A stretch of DNA of 64,000 bases from Ecdyonurus torrentis (Eukaryota > Arthropoda > Insecta > Ephemeroptera > Heptageniidae): contig CASGGR010000039.1 in assembly GCA_949318235.1 (NCBI GenBank), positions 868,001-932,000 on the forward strand. Direction: 5' to 3'. The first letter of the stretch is position 1. Each line of letters starts with the position of its first letter. Shown here piece after piece: positions 38,260-49,578 of the stretch. Below the pieces are notes generated by a model that was not told where the DNA came from, did not search any database, and saw only the letters and a program-made list of their open reading frames with translations. The position numbers and the translations under genes were made by a program.

Positions 38260-40720
38260 TCATGACTTGGTTTGGCTACACGATGAGTGAAAACTTAAAT
38301 TGTCAATAACCCAAAAAGTATGCGTCGGAGCAAAAAAGTTCAAGACATCTTTTTTGTAGAGACTTGAAAAACCTATGTTATAAGTCAAATTTGATGTCTG
38401 TAGCATTCTTAATTTTTGAGCAATCATCAAAACTAGTTTTAATCGTGTAAAAAGTATGAATAAAAACATTCAATAACATTTTGGTTCTTGAAATAGACAC
38501 TTTGTTTCATGACTTGGTTTGGCTACATGATGAGTGAAAACTAAAGTTGTCAATAACCCAAAAAGTATGCGTCGGAGCAAAAAAGTTCAAGATATCTTTT
38601 TTGTAGAGAATTGAAAAACCTATGTCATTAGTCAAATTTGATGTCTGTAGCATTCTTAGTTTTTGAGCAATCATCAAAACTAGTTTTAATCGTGTAAAAA
38701 GTATGATTTTTATCATTCAATAACATTTGGTTCTTGAAATAGAAACTTTGTTTCATGACTTGGTTTGGCTACATAATAAGTGAAAACTAAAATTGTCAAT
38801 AACCCAAAAAGTATGCGTCGGAGCAAAAAAGTTTAAGACATCTTTTTTGTAGAGAATTAAAAAACCTATGTTATAAGTCAAATTTGATGTCTGTAGCATT
38901 CTTAGTTTTTGAGAAATCATCAAAACTAGTTTTAATCGTGTAAAAAGTATGATTCAAAACATTCAATAACATTTGGTTCTTGAAATAGACACTTTGTTTC
39001 ATGACTTGGTTTGGCTACATGATGAGTGAAAACTAAAGTTGTCAATAACCCAAAAAGTATGCGTCGGAGCAAAAAAGTTCAAGATATCTTTTTTGTAGAG
39101 AATTGAAAAACCTATGTCATAAGTCAAACTTGATGTCTGTAGCATTCTTAGTTTTTGAGAAATCATCAAAAGTAGTCTTAATCGTGTAAAAAGTATGATT
39201 CAAAACATTCAATAACATTTGGTTCTTGAAATAGAAACTTTGTTTCATGACTTGGTTTGGCTACATGATGAGTGAAAACTAAAATTGTCAATAACCCAAA
39301 AAGTATGCGTCGGAGCAAAAAAGTTCAAGATATCTTTTTTGTAGAGAATTGAAAAACCTATGTCATAAGTCAAACTTGATGTCTGTAGCATTCTTAGTTT
39401 TTGAGAAATCATCAAAACTAGTTTTAATCGTGTAAAAAGTATGATTAAAAACATTCAATAACATTTGGTTCTTGAAATAGACACTTTGTTTCATGACTTG
39501 GTTTGGCTACATGATGAGTGAAAACTAAAATTGTCAATAACCCAAAAAGTATGCGTCGGAGCAAAAAAGTTCAAGACATCTTTTTTGTAGAGACTTGAAA
39601 AACCTATGTTATAAGTCAAATTTGATGTCTGTAGCATTCTTAGTTTTTGAGAAATCATCAAAACTAGTTTTAATCGTGTAAAAAGTATGATTAAAAACAT
39701 TCAATAACATTTGGTTCTTGAAATAGACACTTTGTTTCATGACTTGGTTTGGCTACATGATGAGTGAAAACTAAAGTTGTCAATAACCCAAAAAGTATGC
39801 GTCGGAGCAAAAAAGTTCAAGATATCTTTTTTGTAGAGAATTGAAAAACCTATGTCATAAGTCAAACTTGATGTCTGTAGCATTCTTAGTTTTTGAGAAA
39901 TCATCAAAACTAGTTTTAATCGTGTAAAAAGTATGATTAAAAACATTCAATAACATTTGGTTCTTGAAATAGACACTTTGTTTCATGACTTGGTTTGGCT
40001 ACATGATGAGTGAAAACTAAAGTTGTCAATAACCCAAAAAGTATGCGTCGGAGCAAAAAAGTTCAAGATATCTTTTTTGTAGAGAATTGAAAAAACTATG
40101 TCATTAGTCAAATTTGATGTCTGTAGCATTCTTAGTTTTTGAGCAATCATCAAAACTAGTTTTAATCGTGTAAAAAGTATGATTTTTATCATTCAATAAC
40201 ATTTGGTTCTTGAAATAGAAACTTTGTTTCATGACTTGGTTTGGCTACATAATAAGTGAAAACTAAAATTGTCAATAACCCAAAAAGTATGCGTCGAAGC
40301 AAAAAAGTTCAAGACATCTTTTTTGTAGAGAATTAAAAAACCTATGTCATAAGTCAAATTTGATGTCTGTAGCATTCTTAGTTTTTGAGAAATCATCAAA
40401 ACTAGTTTTAATCGTGTAAAAAGTATGATTAAAAACATTCAATAACATTTGGTTCTTGAAATAGACACTTTGTTTCATGACTTGGTTTGGCTACATGATG
40501 AGTGAAAACTAAAGTTGTCAATAACCCAAAAAGTATGCGTCGGAGCAAAAAAGTTCAAGATATCTTTTTTGTAGAGAATTGAAAAACCTATGTCATAAGT
40601 CAAATTTGATGTCTGTAGCATTCTTAGTTTTTGAGAAATCATCAAAACTAGTTTTAATCGTGTAAAAAGTATGATTTTTATCATTCAATAACATTTGGTT
40701 CTTGAAATAGAAACTTTCTT
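38260..40720. repeat. Fourteen-unit higher-order repeat, copy 2, cut at ten units
   Basis: Order: k, l, r, g, bb, a, bb, w, cc, c, matching the first ten units of 34816-38259. The first unit (38260) is 247 bp because of an extra T in cattttgg at 38479-38482, which copy 1 lacks. The insertion therefore came after the duplication. The copy ends where the A/B chimeric unit begins at 40721. Confidence 0.88.
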
Positions 40721-40966
40721 TCATGACTTGGTTTGGCTACACGATGAGTGAAAACTTAAATTGTCAATAACCCAAAAAGTATGCGTCGAAACAAAAAAGT
40801 TCAAGACATCTTTTTTGTAGAGAATTGAAAAAGCTATGTTTTGAGTTAAATTTGATGACTGTAGCATTCTTAGTTTTTGAGAAATCATCAAAACTAGTTT
40901 TAATCGTGTAAAAAGTATGATTTTTATCATTCAATAACATTTGGTTCTTGAAATAGAAACTTAGTT
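40721..40966. repeat. A/B chimeric monomer (k left, B1 right)
   Basis: The left end carries the A-type k markers tacacgatgag and cttaaattg (T at 40756). From 40789 on, it has B1 markers (gtcgaaac, gaaaaagct, ttgatgactg). The exchange point lies in the identical stretch 40757-40788. Unit length is an exact 246 bp, so the join is in register, as expected from homologous exchange or gene conversion. Confidence 0.9.
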
Positions 40967-41704
40967 TCATGACTTGGTTTGGCTACATGATGAGTGAAAA
41001 CTAAAATTGTCAATAACCCAAAAAGTATGCGTCGGAGCAAAAAAGTTCAAGATATCTTTTTTGTAGAGAATTGAAAAAGCTATGTTTTGAGTAAAATAGT
41101 AAGTCTGTAGCATTCTTAGTTTTTGAGAATTCATCAAAACTAGTTTTAATCGTGTAAAAAGTATGATTTTTATCATTCAATAACATTTGGTTCTTGAAAT
41201 AGAAACTTTGTTTCATGACTTGGCTTGGCTACATGATGAGTGAAAACTAAAATTGTCAATAACCCAAAAAGTATGCGTCGAAACAAAAAAGTTCAAGACA
41301 TCTTTTTTGTAGAGAATTGAAAAAGCTATGTTTTGAGTTAAATTTGATGACTGTAGCATTCTTAGTTTTTGAGAAATCATCAAAACTAGTTTTAATCGTG
41401 TAAAAAGTATGATTTTTATCATTCAATAACATTTGGTTCTTGAAATAGAAACTTTGTTTCATGACTTGGTTTGGCTACATGATGAGTGAAAACTAAAATT
41501 GTCAATAACCTAAAAAGTATGCGTTGGAGCAAAAAACTTCAAGACATCTTTTTGGTAGAGAATTGAAAAAGCTTAGTTTTAAGTTAAATAGTAAGTCTGT
41601 AGCATTCTTAGTTTTTGAGAAATCATCAAAACTAGTTTTAATCGTGTAAAAAGTATGATTTTTATCATTCAATAACATTTGGTTCTTGAAATAAAAACTT
41701 TGTT

Positions 41705-43180
41705 TCATGACTTGGTTTGGCTACATGATGAGTGAAAACTAAAATTGTCAATAACCCAAAAAGTATGCGTCGGAGCAAAAAAATTCAAGACATCTTTTTT
41801 GTAGAGAATTGAAAAAGCTTAGTTTTGAGTTAAATAGTAAGTCTGTAGCATTCTTAGTTTTTGAGAAATCATCAAAACTAGTTTTAATCGTGTAAAAAGT
41901 ATGATTTTTATCATTCAATAACATTTGGTTCTTGAAATAAAAACTTTGTTTCATGACTAGGTTTGGCTACATGATGAGTGAAAACTAAAATTGTCAATAA
42001 CCCAAAAAGTATGCGTCGGAGCAAAAAAGTTCAAGACATCTTTTTTGTAGAGAATTGAAAAAGCTTAGTTTTGAGTTAAATAGTAAGTCTGTAGCATTCT
42101 TAGTTTTTGAGAAATCATCAAAACTAGTTTTAATCGTGTAAAAAGTATGATTTTTATCATTCAATAACATTTGGTTCTTGAAATAGAAACTTTGTTTCAT
42201 GACTTGGTTTGGCTACATGATGAGTGAAAACTAAAATTGTCAATAACCCAAAAAGTATGCGTCGAAACAAAAAAGTTCAAGACATCTTTTTTGTAGAGAA
42301 TTGAAAAAGCTATGTTTTGAGTTAAATTTGATGACTGTAGCATTCTTAGTTTTTGAGAAATCATCAAAACTAGTTTTAATCGTGTAAAAAGTATGATTTT
42401 TATCATTCAATAACATTTGGTTCTTGAAATAGAAACTTAGTTTCATGACTTGGTTTGGCTACATGATGAGTGAAAACTAAAATTGTCAATAACCCAAAAA
42501 GTATGCGTCGGAGCAAAAAAATTCAAGACATCTTTTTTGTAGAGAATTGAAAAAGCTTAGTTTTGAGTTAAATAGTAAGTCTGTAGCATTCTTAGTTTTT
42601 GAGAAATCATCAAAACTAGTTTTAATCGTGTAAAAAGTATGATTTTTATCATTCAATAACATTTGGTTCTTGAAATAAAAACTTTGTTTCATGACTAGGT
42701 TTGGCTACATGATGAGTGAAAACTAAAATTGTCAATAACCCAAAAAGTATGCGTCGGAGCAAAAAAGTTCAAGACATCTTTTTTGTAGAGAATTGAAAAA
42801 GCTTAGTTTTGAGTTAAATAGTAAGTCTGTAGCATTCTTAGTTTTTGAGAAATCATCAAAACTAGTTTTAATCGTGTAAAAAGTATGATTTTTATCATTC
42901 AATAACATTTGGTTCTTGAAATAGAAACTTTGTTTCATGACTTGGTTTGGCTACATGATGAGTGAAAACTAAAATTGTCAATAACCCAAAAAGTATGCGT
43001 CGAAACAAAAAAGTTCAAGACATCTTTTTTGTAGAGAATTGAAAAAGCTATGTTTTGAGTTAAATTTGATGACTGTAGCATTCTTAGTTTTTGAGAAATC
43101 ATCAAAACTAGTTTTAATCGTGTAAAAAGTATGATTTTTATCATTCAATAACATTTGGTTCTTGAAATAGAAACTTAGTT
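41705..43180. repeat. Tandem duplication of triplet B5-B6-B1 (738 bp)
   Basis: B5, B6, B1 at 41705-42442 repeats at 42443-43180. The corresponding stretches at 50317-51054 and 54255-54992 have a single triplet. The extra copy is therefore either a local duplication in this block or a deletion in the others. Confidence 0.87.
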
Positions 43181-43426
43181 TCATGACTTGGTTTGGCTAC
43201 ATGATGAGTGAAAACTAAAATTGTCAATAACCCAAAAAGTATGCGTCGGAGCAAAAAAGTTCAAGATATCTTTTTTGTAGAGAATTGAAAAAGCTATGTT
43301 TTGAGTAAAATAGTAAGTCTGTAGCATTCTTAGTTTTTGAGAATTCATCAAAACTAGTTTTAATCGTGTAAAAAGTATGATTTTTATCATTCAATAACAT
43401 TTGGTTCTTGAAATAGAAACTTTGTT

Positions 43427-45887
43427 TCATGACTTGGCTTGGCTACATGATGAGTGAATACTAAAATTGTCAATAACCCAAAAAGTATGCGTCGGAGCAA
43501 AAAAGTTCAAGATATCTTTTTTGTAGAGAATTGAAAAAGCTATGTTTTGAGTAAAACAGTAAGTCTGTAGCATTCTTAGTTTTTGAGAAATCATCAAAAC
43601 TAGTTTTAATCGTGTAAAAAGTATTATTTTTTATAATTCAATAACATTTGGTTCTTGAAATAGAAACTTTGTTTCATGACTTGGTTTGGCTACATGATGA
43701 GTGAAAACTAAAATTGTCAATAACCCAAAAAGTATGCGTCGAAACAAAAAAGTTCAAGACATCTTTTTTGTAGAGAATTGAAAAAGCTATGTTTTGAGTT
43801 AAATTTGATGACTGTAGCATTCTTAGTTTTTGAGAAATCATCAAAACTAGTTTTAATCGTGTAAAAAGTATGATTTTTATCATTCAATAACATTTGGTTC
43901 TTGAAATAGAAACTTTGTTTCATGACTTGGTTTGGCTACATGATGAGTGAAAACTAAAATTGTCAATAACCTAAAAAGTATGCGTTGGAGCAAAAAACTT
44001 CAAGACATCTTTTTGGTAGAGAATTGAAAAAGCTTAGTTTTAAGTTAAATAGTAAGTCTGTAGCATTCTTAGTTTTTGAGAAATCATCAAAACTAGTTTT
44101 AATCGTGTAAAAAGTATGATTTTTATCATTCAATAACATTTGGTTCTTGAAATAAAAACTTTGTTTCATGACTTGGTTTGGCTACATGATGAGTGAAAAC
44201 TAAAATTGTCAATAACCCAAAAAGTATGCGTCGGAGCAAAAAAATTCAAGACATCTTTTTTGTAGAGAATTGAAAAAGCTATGTTTTGAGTTAAATTTGA
44301 TGACTGTAGCATTCTTAGTTTTTGAGAAATCATCAAAACTAGTTTTAATCGTGTAAAAAGTATGATTTTTATCATTCAATAACATTTGGTTCTTGAAATA
44401 GAAACTTTGTTTCATGACTTGGTTTGGCTACATGATGAGTGAAAACTAAAATTGTCAATAACCTAAAAAGTATGCGTTGGAGCAAAAAACTTCAAGACAT
44501 CTTTTTGGTAGAGAATTGAAAAAGCTTAGTTTTAAGTTAAATAGTAAGTCTGTAGCATTCTTAGTTTTTGAGAAATCATCAAAACTAGTTTTAATCGTGT
44601 AAAAAGTATGATTTTTATCATTCAATAACATTTGGTTCTTGAAATAAAAACTTTGTTTCATGACTTGGTTTGGCTACATGATGAGTGAAAACTAAAATTG
44701 TCAATAACCCAAAAAGTATGCGTCGGAGCAAAAAAGTTCAAGACATCTTTTTTGTAGAGACTTGAAAAACCTATGTTATAAGTCAAATTTGATGTCTGTA
44801 GCATTCTTAGTTTTTGAGAAATCATCAAAACTAGTTTTAATCGTGTAAAAAGTATGATTAAAAACATTCAATAACATTTGGTTCTTGAAATAGACACTTT
44901 GTTTCATGACTTGGTTTGGCTACATGATGAGTGAAAACTAAAGTTGTCAATAACCCAAAAAGTATGCGTCGGAGCAAAAAAGTTCAAGATATCTTTTTTG
45001 TAGAGAATTGAAAAACCTATGTCATAAGTCAAACTTGATGTCTGTAGCATTCTTAGTTTTTGAGAAATCATCAAAACTAGTTTTAATCGTGTAAAAAGTA
45101 TGATTAAAAACATTCAATAACATTTGGTTCTTGAAATAGACACTTTGTTTCATGACTTGGTTTGGCTACATGATGAGTGAAAACTAAAGTTGTCAATAAC
45201 CCAAAAAGTATGCGTCGGAGCAAAAAAGTTCAAGATATCTTTTTTGTAGAGAATTGAAAAAACTATGTCATTAGTCAAATTTGATGTCTGTAGCATTCTT
45301 AGTTTTTGAGCAATCATCAAAACTAGTTTTAATCGTGTAAAAAGTATGATTTTTATCATTCAATAACATTTGGTTCTTGAAATAGAAACTTTGTTTCATG
45401 ACTTGGTTTGGCTACATAATAAGTGAAAACTAAAATTGTCAATAACCCAAAAAGTATGCGTCGAAGCAAAAAAGTTCAAGACATCTTTTTTGTAGAGAAT
45501 TAAAAAACCTATGTCATAAGTCAAATTTGATGTCTGTAGCATTCTTAGTTTTTGAGAAATCATCAAAACTAGTTTTAATCGTGTAAAAAGTATGATTAAA
45601 AACATTCAATAACATTTGGTTCTTGAAATAGACACTTTGTTTCATGACTTGGTTTGGCTACATGATGAGTGAAAACTAAAGTTGTCAATAACCCAAAAAG
45701 TATGCGTCGAAACAAAAAAGTTCAAGACATCTTTTTTGTAGAGAATTGAAAAAGCTATGTTTTGAGTTAAATTTGATGACTGTAGCATTCTTAGTTTTTG
45801 AGAAATCATCAAAACTAGTTTTAATCGTGTAAAAAGTATGATTTTTATCATTCAATAACATTTGGTTCTTGAAATAGAAACTTAGTT
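43427..45887. repeat. Ten-unit composite higher-order repeat mixing B and A, copy 1 (2461 bp)
   Basis: Order: B7, B3b, B4, B8, B4, then A units a, bb, w, cc, then an A/B chimera at 45642. The segment contains both a B-to-A and an A-to-B boundary. It is followed at 45888 by a second copy. Unit B7 supplies the single extra base. Confidence 0.88.
44658..45641. repeat. Family-A island 1 inside family B (four units)
   Basis: Units a, bb, w, cc (984 bp) in the same order as the A units at 36046-37029 and 39491-40474. The preceding B4 unit ends aaataaaaac and the first A-only marker (gagacttg) is near 44760, so the B-to-A switch lies between them. The join is in register. Confidence 0.9.
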
Positions 45888-47118
45888 TCATGACTTGGTT
45901 TGGCTACATGATGAGTGAAAACTAAAATTGTCAATAACCCAAAAAGTATGCGTCGGAGCAAAAAAGTTCAAGATATCTTTTTTGTAGAGAATTGAAAAAG
46001 CTATGTTTTGAGTAAAACAGTAAGTCTGTAGCATTCTTAGTTTTTGAGAAATCATCAAAACTAGTTTTAATCGTGTAAAAAGTATTATTTTTTATAATTC
46101 AATAACATTTGGTTCTTGAAATAGAAACTTTGTTTCATGACTTGGTTTGGCTACATGATGAGTGAAAACTAAAATTGTCAATAACCCAAAAAGTATGCGT
46201 CGAAACAAAAAAGTTCAAGACATCTTTTTTGTAGAGAATTGAAAAAGCTATGTTTTGAGTTAAATTTGATGACTGTAGCATTCTTAGTTTTTGAGAAATC
46301 ATCAAAACTAGTTTTAATCGTGTAAAAAGTATGATTTTTATCATTCAATAACATTTGGTTCTTGAAATAGAAACTTTGTTTCATGACTTGGTTTGGCTAC
46401 ATGATGAGTGAAAACTAAAATTGTCAATAACCTAAAAAGTATGCGTTGGAGCAAAAAACTTCAAGACATCTTTTTGGTAGAGAATTGAAAAAGCTTAGTT
46501 TTAAGTTAAATAGTAAGTCTGTAGCATTCTTAGTTTTTGAGAAATCATCAAAACTAGTTTTAATCGTGTAAAAAGTATGATTTTTATCATTCAATAACAT
46601 TTGGTTCTTGAAATAAAAACTTTGTTTCATGACTTGGTTTGGCTACATGATGAGTGAAAACTAAAATTGTCAATAACCCAAAAAGTATGCGTCGGAGCAA
46701 AAAAATTCAAGACATCTTTTTTGTAGAGAATTGAAAAAGCTATGTTTTGAGTTAAATTTGATGACTGTAGCATTCTTAGTTTTTGAGAAATCATCAAAAC
46801 TAGTTTTAATCGTGTAAAAAGTATGATTTTTATCATTCAATAACATTTGGTTCTTGAAATAGAAACTTTGTTTCATGACTTGGTTTGGCTACATGATGAG
46901 TGAAAACTAAAATTGTCAATAACCTAAAAAGTATGCGTTGGAGCAAAAAACTTCAAGACATCTTTTTGGTAGAGAATTGAAAAAGCTTAGTTTTAAGTTA
47001 AATAGTAAGTCTGTAGCATTCTTAGTTTTTGAGAAATCATCAAAACTAGTTTTAATCGTGTAAAAAGTATGATTTTTATCATTCAATAACATTTGGTTCT
47101 TGAAATAAAAACTTTGTT
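45642..47118. repeat. Family-B block 2 (six units)
   Basis: Order: chimera, B7-like, B3b, B4, B8, B4 (1477 bp). The first unit is a second kind of A/B chimera: ctaaagttg (G at 45681, A-type) followed by gtcgaaac (from 45710, B-type). The exchange therefore lies in 45682-45709. It differs from the chimeras at 40721 and 49333, which carry the k-type left end. Confidence 0.87.
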
Positions 47119-48348
47119 TCATGACTTGGTTTGGCTACATGATGAGTGAAAACTAAAATTGTCAATAACCCAAAAAGTATGCGTCGGAGCAAAAAAGTTC
47201 AAGACATCTTTTTTGTAGAGACTTGAAAAACCTATGTTATAAGTCAAATTTGATGTCTGTAGCATTCTTAGTTTTTGAGAAATCATCAAAACTAGTTTTA
47301 ATCGTGTAAAAAGTATGATTAAAAACATTCAATAACATTTGGTTCTTGAAATAGACACTTTGTTTCATGACTTGGTTTGGCTACATGATGAGTGAAAACT
47401 AAAGTTGTCAATAACCCAAAAAGTATGCGTCGGAGCAAAAAAGTTCAAGATATCTTTTTTGTAGAGAATTGAAAAACCTATGTCATAAGTCAAACTTGAT
47501 GTCTGTAGCATTCTTAGTTTTTGAGAAATCATCAAAACTAGTTTTAATCGTGTAAAAAGTATGATTAAAAACATTCAATAACATTTGGTTCTTGAAATAG
47601 ACACTTTGTTTCATGACTTGGTTTGGCTACATGATGAGTGAAAACTAAAGTTGTCAATAACCCAAAAAGTATGCGTCGGAGCAAAAAAGTTCAAGATATC
47701 TTTTTTGTAGAGAATTGAAAAAACTATGTCATTAGTCAAATTTGATGTCTGTAGCATTCTTAGTTTTTGAGCAATCATCAAAACTAGTTTTAATCGTGTA
47801 AAAAGTATGATTTTTATCATTCAATAACATTTGGTTCTTGAAATAGAAACTTTGTTTCATGACTTGGTTTGGCTACATAATAAGTGAAAACTAAAATTGT
47901 CAATAACCCAAAAAGTATGCGTCGAAGCAAAAAAGTTCAAGACATCTTTTTTGTAGAGAATTAAAAAACCTATGTCATAAGTCAAATTTGATGTCTGTAG
48001 CATTCTTAGTTTTTCAGAAATCATCAAAACTAGTTTTAATCGTGTAAAAAGTATGATTAAAAACATTCAATAACATTTGGTTCTTGAAATAGACACTTTG
48101 TTTCATGACTTGGTTTGGCTACATGATGAGTGAAAACTAAAGTTGTCAATAACCCAAAAAGTATGCGTCGGAGCAAAAAAGTTCAAGATATCTTTTTTGT
48201 AGAGAATTGAAAAACCTATGTCATAAGTCAAATTTGATGTCTGTAGCATTCTTAGTTTTTGAGAAATCATCAAAACTAGTTTTAATCGTGTAAAAAGTAT
48301 GATTAAAAACATTCAATAACATTTGGTTCTTGAAATAGACACTTTGTT
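45888..48348. repeat. Ten-unit composite higher-order repeat mixing B and A, copy 2 (2461 bp)
   Basis: Order: B7-like, B3b, B4, B8, B4, a, bb, w, cc, b. The first unit (45888) has a B2-like left part (gtgaaaacta) with a B7 tail, and the last unit is an ordinary A-type b rather than a chimera. The ends of the two copies were therefore resolved differently. The cc unit carries a new change, tttttcaga, at 48015. Confidence 0.87.
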
Positions 48349-49332
48349 TCATGACTTGGTTTGGCTACATGATGAGTGAAAACTAAAGTTGTCAATAACC
48401 CAAAAAGTATGCGTCGGAGCAAAAAAGTTCAAGATATCTTTTTTGTAGAGAATTGAAAAACCTATGTCATAAGTCAAACTTGATGTCTGTAGCATTCTTA
48501 GTTTTTGAGAAATCATCAAAACTAGTTTTAATCGTGTAAAAAGTATGATTAAAAACATTCAATAACATTTGGTTCTTGAAATAGACACTTTGTTTCATGA
48601 CTTGGTTTGGCTACATGATGAGTGAAAACTAAAGTTGTCAATAACCCAAAAAGTATGCGTCGGAGCAAAAAAGTTCAAGATATCTTTTTTGTAGAGAATT
48701 GAAAAAACTATGTCATTAGTCAAATTTGATGTCTGTAGCATTCTTAGTTTTTGAGCAATCATCAAAACTAGTTTTAATCGTGTAAAAAGTATGATTTTTA
48801 TCATTCAATAACATTTGGTTCTTGAAATAGAAACTTTGTTTCATGACTTGGTTTGGCTACATAATAAGTGAAAACTAAAATTGTCAATAACCCAAAAAGT
48901 ATGCGTCGAAGCAAAAAAGTTCAAGACATCTTTTTTGTAGAGAATTAAAAAACCTATGTCATAAGTCAAATTTGATGTCTGTAGCATTCTTAGTTTTTCA
49001 GAAATCATCAAAACTAGTTTTAATCGTGTAAAAAGTATGATTAAAAACATTCAATAACATTTGGTTCTTGAAATAGACACTTTGTTTCATGACTTGGTTT
49101 GGCTACATGATGAGTGAAAACTAAAGTTGTCAATAACCCAAAAAGTATGCGTCGGAGCAAAAAAGTTCAAGATATCTTTTTTGTAGAGAATTGAAAAACC
49201 TATGTCATAAGTCAAATTTGATGTCTGTAGCATTCTTAGTTTTTGAGAAATCATCAAAACTAGTTTTAATCGTGTAAAAAGTATGATTTTTATCATTCAA
49301 TAACATTTGGTTCTTGAAATAGAAACTTTCTT
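47119..49332. repeat. Family-A island 2 inside family B (nine units)
   Basis: Order: a, bb, w, cc, b, bb, w, cc, c. The four-unit stretch at 47365-48348 is duplicated at 48349-49332. Both cc units carry the rare tttttcaga change (C at 48015 and at 48999, 984 bp apart), which is absent from the cc units elsewhere. The duplication therefore followed that mutation. Confidence 0.9.
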
Positions 49333-49578
49333 TCATGACTTGGTTTGGCTACACGATGAGTGAAAACTTAAATTGTCAATAACCCAAAAAGTATGCGTCG
49401 AAACAAAAAAGTTCAAGACATCTTTTTTGTAGAGAATTGAAAAAGCTATGTTTTGAGTTAAATTTGATGACTGTAGCATTCTTAGTTTTTGAGAAATCAT
49501 CAAAACTAGTTTTAATCGTGTAAAAAGTATGATTTTTATCATTCAATAACATTTGGTTCTTGAAATAGAAACTTAGTT

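Larger units (their letters stand above)
1..40720. repeat. Family-A satellite block
   Basis: All units here carry the A signature: gaaaaacct or a close variant at monomer 107-115, and ataagt or attagt after it. Subtype key used below: a, gagacttg with gattaaaaac; b, ctaaagttg with gattaaaaac; c, as b but gatttttatc; d, gagacttg with gagcaatc; e, gataag with gattcaaaac; f, gtcgaagc; g, caaacttg with gtagtctt; h/s/v, atgatataag variants (h2 is h with cgaattta); i, gagtaaaaac; j, gtcattagtc with gagaaatc; k, tacacgatgag with cttaaattg; l, gtcattagtc with gagcaatc; m, tacataataag with gtttaag and gagcaatc; n, tacatgataag with gtttaag; o, gactagg, 247 bp; p, gtcgaagc with gaattaaaaaacc; r, tacataataag with gtttaag and gattcaaaac; t, as l but gtcataagtc; u, tacataataag with gtcgaagc; w, as l but gaaaaaacta; aa, tagaaaattg; bb, caaacttg with intact ctagtttt; cc, tacataataag with gaattaaaaaacc and gtcgaagc. 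Confidence 0.93.
40721..44657. repeat. Family-B block 1 (16 units)
   Basis: Family B units share gaaaaagct. Subtype key: B1, gtcgaaac, ttgatgactg and ending gaaacttag; B2, agtaaaatag and gaattcatc; B3, as B1 with cttggcttgg before it; B3b, B1-like but ending gaaactttg; B4, gttggagc, tttttggtag, ending aaataaaaac; B5, aaaaaattc; B6, preceded by aaataaaaac and starting gactagg or gacttgg; B7, gtgaatac, aaaacag and the 247-bp tail tattattttttataattc; B8, aaaaaattc with ttgatgactg; B9, 247 bp with aaggtta; B10, gttcgag; B11, tttattcg. Order here: B1 chimera, B2, B3, B4, B5, B6, B1, B5, B6, B1, B2, B7, B3b, B4, B8, B4. Confidence 0.87.

Noticed and set aside
40721..49332. Insertion of a mobile element at the A/B boundaries.
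   Set aside because: Boundaries are in register, unit lengths stay at 246-247 bp, and there are no terminal repeats, target-site duplications or foreign sequence.
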